Source: DATLLN01 sp963809205 (GTDB lineage Bacteria; Actinomycetota; Thermoleophilia; Gaiellales; JAICJC01). From it: a stretch of 64,000 bases of DNA. Below, in pieces: positions 58,825 through 64,000 of the stretch. The notes below the pieces were generated by a model. That model was not told the DNA's origin and ran no database searches. It saw only the letters and a program-made list of their open reading frames with translations. The position numbers and the translations under genes are program-made. The DNA is taken from NCBI GenBank assembly GCA_963809205.1, contig CAWEIS010000009.1, positions 62,001-126,000 on the forward strand, given 5' to 3'. How positions within the stretch are numbered: position 1 is the stretch's first letter; the number at the start of each line of letters is the position of its first letter.

Positions 58825-61095
58825 ATGGCGACAGTGGTCGGTACGCGGGTCATCCGCTCCGATGGCAAGGACAAGGTCACCGGCGACGGCCGCTATGCGG
58901 CCGATCTCACGCTGACGGGTATGGCGCACGCGAAGTTCCGGTACGCGGACCATCCGCACGCCCGGATCCTGAGCATCGATACGTCAAAGGCGCGCGCGCT
59001 GGACGGCGTTTTCGCCGTGATCACCCAGGACGACGTGCCCGACGTCCGCCACGGCGCGTTCATCCAGGACCGCACGCTGTTCGCCCGTGACGTCGTCCGT
59101 TACGAGGGCGACGTGATCGCCGCCGTCGCCGCGCTCACGCCCGAGATCGCGGAGCGCGCCGCCGAGCTGATCGACATCGAGTACGAGGTGCTGCCGGCGG
59201 TCGGTCACCAGGACGCCGCGCTCGAGCCCGGCGCCCCGCAGATCCATCCCGACTGGGAGTCCTACGAGGGCTCCGAGGACGTCGTCCGCGAGGGCAACAT
59301 CTGCTCGCGATCGACCATCGTCAAGGGTGACGCCGACGCAGCCATGGAGAAGGCAGACATCGTGGTCAGCGAGCGGTACGAGGCGGATATGTCGCACGCC
59401 GTGCCGATCGAGCCCCACGCGGTGGTCGCGCAGTGGCAGGGCGACAAGGTGACGATCTGGTCGTCGACGCAGGTGCCCTTCATCGCCCGCAGCGGGGTCG
59501 CGACCACGCTCGAGATCCCCGAGTCGCACGTTCGCGTGATCGTGCCCTACCTGGGCGGTGGGTTCGGCGGGAAGTGCGAGTTCCATTTCGAGGCGCACAT
59601 CGCGGCGCTGTCGCGCGCCGCCAGGCGGCCGGTGCGGCTGGTGTTCAGCCGCGAGGAGGAGTTCCTGGCGCCCGACCACCGCCGCGAGGGCCAGTCGATC
59701 GACCTCGAGACCGGCGTGATGCAGGACGGCACGATCGTCGCCCGCCGGGCGCGTCTGGTGCTGGACGGCGGCGCCTACACGACCGACAACCCGTTCTTCC
59801 CGCAGCTGGCCGCGATGATGGCCGTCGGTCCGTACAAGGTTGAGAACGTGTTCGTCGACTCGATCCTGGCCTACTCGAACACGACGCCGTCCGGCTCGGT
59901 GCGCGCCCCCACGGCGCCGCAGGCCTGCTGGGCGGTGGAGCAGCACATGGACTCCGTGGCCGGCAAGCTGGGGATCGATCCCGTCGAGTTCCGGCGCAAG
60001 ACGATCGTCCGCACCGGCGACGAGGGCCCCACCCGCCAGGTGTTCGATCCGATCGGCGCAGCGGAGACGCTGGACCGGGCGGTCGAGATGATCGGCTACG
60101 ACCAGGACCTGCCCGAGGACGAGGCGATCGGCGTCGCCTGTGGCTGGTGGCCGTCGTTCGGCATCGCCTCCGGCGCGTATCTGAAGCTGAACGGCGACGG
60201 CTCCGGGACGATCATCACGGGCGCCCAGGAGTGCGGCACCGGCGCCGTGATGGCACTGCCGATGCTGGCCGCCGAGGTGCTGGGGATGAAGCCCGAAGAC
60301 TTCTCGGTGCTCTATCAGGATACGGACGCCGGCCCGTTCGACTCCGGCGCGTCGGGCTCGCAGACCACGTTCAACAACGGCCGCGCGGTGCTGCGCGCCG
60401 CCGAGGACGTGCGCGAGCAGCTGCTCGACCTCGCCGAGGAGGAGCTGGAGGCGGCGCGCGCCGACCTTGAGCTGGTCGACGGGACGGTGCGCGTCAAGGG
60501 CTCGCCGACCAAGAGCGTGTCGATCCCGGCGCTGGCCGAGAAGGCCCACGGCGACAAGCTGCTGCTGGGCCGGGGCGCCGACGCCGTGCCGGCGATGCCC
60601 GAGGTCGACGCTTCCGGCTGCACCGGCCGGCTGGGCTCGGAGTCGTTCCTCGCCCCGACGTTCATCACCCATGCGGTGCGCTGCAAGGTCGACCGTGACA
60701 CCGGCGTCGTCCGCGTGCTGGACGTCGCGGCGTCGCACGACTGCGGCCGGATCATCAACCCGATGGGCGCGAACGGCCAGGTCGAGGGCGGGGTCGTGAT
60801 GGGCATCGGTATGGCGCTGACCGAGGGCACTCTGCTCGACGAGGACGGGCGTCAGCGAAACCCGCACCTGCTCGACTACAAGGTGCAGACGATGTCCGAC
60901 TCGCCGCCGATCAAGATCCACTTCGTCGAGATCGACACGCCGAACGCGGGGCCGATGGGCTCGAAGGGCATCGGCGAGCCGCCGTGCGTGCCGACGCCCG
61001 GCGCGGTCGCCAACGCGATCCGCAAGGTCACCGGCCGGCGGATCGACCGGCTGCCGATGACGCCCGAGCGCGTGTGGGAGGCGATGCAGCCGTGA
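58825..61095 (+). CDS. Xanthine dehydrogenase family protein, molybdopterin-binding large subunit
   Basis: 756 residues from ATG 58825 (GAAGGAGC upstream). Two aldehyde-oxidase/xanthine-dehydrogenase domains. Mo-cofactor contacts: YLGGGFGGKCEFHFEAHIAA, TPSGSVRAPTAPQACWAVEQ, GAQECGTGAV-type loop and SQTTFNNGRAV. The catalytic Glu is in GSKGIGEPPCVPTPGAVANA near the C-terminus. The CO-dehydrogenase active-site loop with Cys (AYRCSFR) is absent: the equivalent loop reads GSVRAPTAP. So it hydroxylates an aromatic, N-heterocyclic or acyl-CoA substrate and is not a CO oxidiser. The adjacent ligase and CoA-transferase suggest a CoA-ester substrate such as a 4-hydroxybenzoyl-CoA-like compound (inference). 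Confidence 0.92.
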   Translation: MATVVGTRVIRSDGKDKVTGDGRYAADLTLTGMAHAKFRYADHPHARILSIDTSKARALDGVFAVITQDDVPDVRHGAFIQDRTLFARDVVRYEGDVIAAVAALTPEIAERAAELIDIEYEVLPAVGHQDAALEPGAPQIHPDWESYEGSEDVVREGNICSRSTIVKGDADAAMEKADIVVSERYEADMSHAVPIEPHAVVAQWQGDKVTIWSSTQVPFIARSGVATTLEIPESHVRVIVPYLGGGFGGKCEFHFEAHIAALSRAARRPVRLVFSREEEFLAPDHRREGQSIDLETGVMQDGTIVARRARLVLDGGAYTTDNPFFPQLAAMMAVGPYKVENVFVDSILAYSNTTPSGSVRAPTAPQACWAVEQHMDSVAGKLGIDPVEFRRKTIVRTGDEGPTRQVFDPIGAAETLDRAVEMIGYDQDLPEDEAIGVACGWWPSFGIASGAYLKLNGDGSGTIITGAQECGTGAVMALPMLAAEVLGMKPEDFSVLYQDTDAGPFDSGASGSQTTFNNGRAVLRAAEDVREQLLDLAEEELEAARADLELVDGTVRVKGSPTKSVSIPALAEKAHGDKLLLGRGADAVPAMPEVDASGCTGRLGSESFLAPTFITHAVRCKVDRDTGVVRVLDVAASHDCGRIINPMGANGQVEGGVVMGIGMALTEGTLLDEDGRQRNPHLLDYKVQTMSDSPPIKIHFVEIDTPNAGPMGSKGIGEPPCVPTPGAVANAIRKVTGRRIDRLPMTPERVWEAMQP

Positions 61096-61994
61096 CCTCG
61101 CTCTACTCCGCACCGCAGACGCTGGAGGAGGCGCTGGCGGCGATCGCCGAGGGCGCTCGCCCGGTGGCCGGCGGCACCGATCTGGTGGTCGGCGCCCGCC
61201 AGGGCAAGGCGCCGCTACCCGACGCGGTGGTCGCCATCCACCGGATCGACGCCCTGCGGGGTATCGCCGAGTCCGGCGGCGGCCTGCGCCTGGGCGCGCT
61301 CGTCACCCACGAGCAGCTGGTCGCCGACCCCGTCGTGCGCAAGCGCTACACGGCCGTCGCCGACGCCTCGGCGATCGTCGGCAGCCACGCCACCCGGCAC
61401 ATCGGCACGATCGGCGGCAACGTCATGAACGCGTCGCCGGCGATGGAGACGGGCGGCCCGCTGATCTGCCTGGGCGCGGTGGCCCTGCTGCGCTCGCAGT
61501 CGGGCGAGCGCCAGGTCAGCGTCGAGGAGCTGTTCACCGCCCCCGGCAAGACCAGCGCCCGGCCCGACGAGCTGCTGACCTCGATCGACCTGCCGGCAAC
61601 CGCTCCCGGCACCGGCAGCTGCTACGTGCGGCTCGAGTACCGCCAGCAGATGGAGATCGCGATCGTCGGTGCGACCTGCGTGGTCGTCGCCGACGGTGAC
61701 TCGATCACGGACGCGCGGGTCGCCATCACGGCGCTTGCGCCGACCATCCGCCGCGTGCCGGAGGCCGAGCAGGCGCTGACCGGCGGCGACGGCAGCCCGA
61801 CGGCCGCGCGCGCGGCGGCCGATCTGGTGGCGGCCGCCTCCCAGCCGATCTCGGACGTCCGCGGCTCCGACCGCTACCGGCGGGCGATGGCCGCTGTGAT
61901 GGCCCGGCGCGCGATCAATGCCGCCATCGCCCGCGCCCGCGGCCAGGACGTGCCGATTCCCGCGAGTCCCGCCCTCCACGGCGCGGTCGAGTAG
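61092..61994 (+). CDS. Molybdenum hydroxylase FAD-binding medium subunit
   Basis: 300 residues from a GTG overlapping the large-subunit stop. FAD motifs: ARPVAGGTDLVVGARQGKAP (about 23-42) and GSHATRHIGTIGGNVMNASP (about 100-119), both typical of CoxM/XdhB. The C-terminal CO-dehydrogenase-flavoprotein domain ends in RGSDRYRRAMAAVMARRAIN. It passes electrons from the Fe-S subunit to NAD or a quinone. The order large-medium-small is a common variant. Confidence 0.92.
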   Translation: MTSLYSAPQTLEEALAAIAEGARPVAGGTDLVVGARQGKAPLPDAVVAIHRIDALRGIAESGGGLRLGALVTHEQLVADPVVRKRYTAVADASAIVGSHATRHIGTIGGNVMNASPAMETGGPLICLGAVALLRSQSGERQVSVEELFTAPGKTSARPDELLTSIDLPATAPGTGSCYVRLEYRQQMEIAIVGATCVVVADGDSITDARVAITALAPTIRRVPEAEQALTGGDGSPTAARAAADLVAAASQPISDVRGSDRYRRAMAAVMARRAINAAIARARGQDVPIPASPALHGAVE

Positions 61995-62007
61995 AGAGGA
62001 CGAGAGC

Positions 62008-62475
62008 GTGCGATACACCGCGAACCTACAGGTCAACGGCGACACGTACCCGGTTGAGATCGAACCCGGCCGCAGCCTGCTGTCGGTGCTGCGCACCGAG
62101 ATCGGGCTGACCGGCAGCAAGGAGGGGTGCGACGACTCCGAGTGCGGGGCGTGCATGGTGCTGCTGGACGGCAAGCCGGTCAACTCGTGCTCGTACCTCG
62201 CGCTGCAGGCGGAGGGCCGCGAGGTGACCACCGTCGAAGGACTGGCGGACGGCGGCGAGCTGCACCCACTGCAGCGCGCGTTCCTCGAGGAGGGCGGCGT
62301 CCAGTGCGGTTTCTGCACCCCGGGGATGCTGATCTCGGCGACGGCGCTGCTCGAGCAGAACCCGAAGCCGACCGAGCAGGAGGTGCGCATCGCGCTCTCC
62401 GGGAATCTCTGCCGGTGCACCGGCTACCAGGGCATCGCCAACGCGGTGCTCAAGGTGGCTGGCAACTCGGGGTAG
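62008..62475 (+). CDS. Molybdenum hydroxylase 2Fe-2S small subunit
   Basis: 155 residues from the GTG at 62008, 13 bp after the medium-subunit stop, with GAGAGGACGAGAG upstream. First cluster, plant-ferredoxin type: GSKEGCDDSECGACMVLLDG and a fourth Cys in VNSCSYLAL. Second cluster: GGVQCGFCTPGMLISATALL and GNLCRCTGYQGI. All eight cluster Cys are present. It carries electrons from the Mo centre to FAD. Confidence 0.94.
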   Translation: MRYTANLQVNGDTYPVEIEPGRSLLSVLRTEIGLTGSKEGCDDSECGACMVLLDGKPVNSCSYLALQAEGREVTTVEGLADGGELHPLQRAFLEEGGVQCGFCTPGMLISATALLEQNPKPTEQEVRIALSGNLCRCTGYQGIANAVLKVAGNSG

Positions 62476-62485
62476 GGCTACCGAT

Positions 62486-64000
62486 TCAGAGCTCGGCCAT
62501 CCGGGTGCGGCTCGTCCGCTCGATCGTACGGCCGACCTCGGGCGCGGCGCCCATCAGCCAGTTCAGCAGCTGCCAGTCGAGCACCAGCAGCCGGCCGGGG
62601 GCGGTGGCAACGACGTTCGCCAGCCGCGGCCTGCCGTAGCTCGCGCCCCAGTCCACGGCCGCCAGCTCGCCGAAGTGCTGGCCGGGGCCGAGGGACGCGA
62701 CGGTGCGGCCGTTCGCGTCGATCCGCACCGTGCCCGCCAGGATCACGTAGAAGTCGCGGGTAGCCTGCCACTGCTCGACCACGTTGTCGCCGACGTGGAC
62801 GAACCGCTCGCGGGCGGCCAGCAGCACCCGGGCCGCCTGCTCGTCGGTCAGTGACGCGAACAGCGGCAGCGCCCGCAGGGTGTCCGCGTCGAGCCGCGGC
62901 CGTCCCAGCCAGCCGGCCTCGATCCCGGGGTTGCGGTCGCGGTCGGCATCCGCCGGGCGCTCGGCTCCGGCGAGGGCCGGCGCCGACGCGAAGAACTCGA
63001 GCGCACCGTCCACCTCGCGGCGTGACGTCGAGTGGTTGAGGATGCAGAGGCGCACCGCGTAGCGCCCGAGCAGCCGGGTCGAGGAGACGAAGCCGTGGCC
63101 CTCGGTTTCGCAGCGCGCGATCAGGTCGGCGTTGATCCGCTCGATGTCGTCCTCGTCCTCGACACCCGGAGGCCTGCGGCGGAACGTCAGGATGCCCAGC
63201 GACGGCTCCGTCACCAGCTCCAGCTCGGGCTCGGCCTCGACCCGCGCCCGGCCGTGGTCGACCAGGTCGAGGCAGCCGTCGATCGCCTGGCGGAACGCCG
63301 CCAGCCCGAAGTAGCGGATCGACATCCACAGCTTCAGGGCTCGGCAGGTGCGGGTCAGCTGGATCCCGTAGTCCGAGAAGTTGACCTCACGGGCGACAGC
63401 CTCGACGTCCTTGAGGTAGTCCGGCGTGATCTCGAACGCCTGGCGCAGCGCCTCGCCGTCGCGGATCAGCAGCGCGCCGGCCTCGATCGGCTGGTACAGC
63501 CACTTGTGCGGGTCGAGCGTGATCGAGTCGGCGAGCTCGATGCCGCGAAGCGCCTCGGCGCCGCGCTCCGTCAGGCAGGCGAACCCGCCGTACGCCGCGT
63601 CGACGTGCAGCCACACGCCCTGCTCGCGGCAGATCCGCGCCAGGTCGGCCAGCGGGTCGACGGCGCCCGAGTTGGTGGTGCCTGCGTTGGCGACGACCAC
63701 GGCGGGGCGCCGGCCGGCGGCCCGGTCGGCCTCCATCGCGCCGCGCAGCGCGGAGGGGCGCACACGCATCCGCTCGTCGGTGGGAAGCACGCGCACCTGG
63801 TCGGGGCGGAAGCCGAGCACGCGCGCCCCGCGGGCCAGCGAGGAGTGGGTCTGGTCGGACAGGTACAGCACCGCGTCCTCGGTCATCGGGCCGATCAACG
63901 TCTCGCGGGCGCACGCCAGGGCGGTCAGGTTGGCCGCCGACCCGCCCGAGACCAGGACGCCGCTGGCCGTCTGCGGGTAGCCGATCCAGTCCCGGAACCA
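62486..64000 (-). CDS. PLP-dependent decarboxylase fused to a cyclic-nucleotide-binding domain (N-terminus beyond window)
   Basis: The frame is open to the right edge; about 505 residues are visible, opening with WFRDWIGYPQTASGVLVSGG. Decarboxylase part: VVVANAGTTNSGAVDPLADL, WLHVDAAYGGFACLTERGAE, PLP Lys in SITLDPHKWLYQPIEAGALL. After an acidic linker (AGAERPADADRDRNPGIEAG) a cNMP/Crp-type domain of about 120 residues follows: LDADTLRALPLFASLTDEQA, RERFVHVGDNVVEQWQATRD, FYVILAGTVRIDANGRTVAS, LGPGQHFGELAAVDWG, GRPRLANVVATAPG. The cassette has FGE and an Arg, so it may bind a cyclic nucleotide. It suggests direct allosteric control of a decarboxylase; the fusion is unusual. Confidence 0.85.
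   Translation of the reverse strand, partial: WFRDWIGYPQTASGVLVSGGSAANLTALACARETLIGPMTEDAVLYLSDQTHSSLARGARVLGFRPDQVRVLPTDERMRVRPSALRGAMEADRAAGRRPAVVVANAGTTNSGAVDPLADLARICREQGVWLHVDAAYGGFACLTERGAEALRGIELADSITLDPHKWLYQPIEAGALLIRDGEALRQAFEITPDYLKDVEAVAREVNFSDYGIQLTRTCRALKLWMSIRYFGLAAFRQAIDGCLDLVDHGRARVEAEPELELVTEPSLGILTFRRRPPGVEDEDDIERINADLIARCETEGHGFVSSTRLLGRYAVRLCILNHSTSRREVDGALEFFASAPALAGAERPADADRDRNPGIEAGWLGRPRLDADTLRALPLFASLTDEQAARVLLAARERFVHVGDNVVEQWQATRDFYVILAGTVRIDANGRTVASLGPGQHFGELAAVDWGASYGRPRLANVVATAPGRLLVLDWQLLNWLMGAAPEVGRTIERTSRTRMAEL

Noticed and set aside
58984..61113. Long minus-strand open frame (709 codons) opposite the molybdenum hydroxylase
   Set aside because: Shadow of a strongly supported gene; composition is Arg/His/Val-rich without domain motifs, as expected from the complement of GC-rich codons.
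58825..62475. Aerobic CO dehydrogenase (coxLMS)
   Set aside because: The active-site Cys loop of form I CoxL is not present, and the loop reads GSVRAPTAP.
1..64000. CRISPR array, tRNA, rRNA, integrase or insertion sequence
   Set aside because: No regular direct-repeat array, no tRNA cloverleaf with a TTC-A arm that I could see, and no transposase or integrase motif in any good frame.

Overview
The window looks like a chromosomal segment of a high-GC actinobacterium, most likely a soil or sediment Thermoleophilia-type lineage (Gaiellales/Solirubrobacterales). This is inference. It rests on the strong G+C bias, many GTG starts, tight ATGA/GTGA gene overlaps, and families typical of such genomes (DUF1707 protein, allene-oxide-cyclase-barrel protein, CYTH-CHAD protein, ECF42 sigma with a DGPF protein, a Thermus-type isocitrate dehydrogenase). 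No rRNA or tRNA gene is visible, so the lineage is not proven.

Layout. 1-6 kb: an exported/surface cluster with the end of one membrane-anchored protein, a PstS-like anchored binding protein, a sortase-fold protein whose catalytic Cys is Ser, a cupredoxin-like lipoprotein, a second lipoprotein and a DyP-like exported protein. 6-16 kb: metabolic genes (saccharopine dehydrogenase family, aldo/keto reductase, GH9 glycoside hydrolase with a palindromic operator, FAD oxidoreductases, threonine dehydratase family, D,D-carboxypeptidase), with dispersed GGGGTC-N-GACCCC palindromes. 16.2-18.5 kb: a four-gene overlapping operon of ECF sigma factor, small protein, cytoplasmic subtilase and GAF protein. 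18.5-20.4 kb: an MFS transporter fused to a cyclic-nucleotide-binding domain, broken by many indels. 20.5-23 kb: clean housekeeping genes including isocitrate dehydrogenase. 23-30.5 kb: a late-flagellar island (fliK-like, flhB-tail-like, flgF, flgG remnant, fliT, fliS, fliD, flaG, glycosyltransferase-TPR) in which almost every gene is frameshifted, although sigma-28-type promoters are still recognisable.

30.6-64 kb is almost free of frameshifts: an alpha-keto acid dehydrogenase E1 pair, a diguanylate cyclase, a polyphosphate module (ppk1, ppx, SixA-like, CYTH-CHAD) with a PilZ protein, a LysR regulator and a polar amino-acid ABC transporter with an amidase, an ABC-F ATPase, a flavin reductase/hydroxyacid dehydrogenase pair, an ECF42-DGPF pair, a PLP decarboxylase, a CoA-transferase/acyl-CoA ligase divergon leading into a three-subunit molybdenum hydroxylase, and at the right edge a PLP decarboxylase fused to a cyclic-nucleotide-binding domain.

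Points most worth a second look are the Cys-less sortase cluster, the sigma/subtilase/GAF operon, the decarboxylase-cNMP fusion, and the concentration of indels in the flagellar and MFS regions (true decay or local assembly error).
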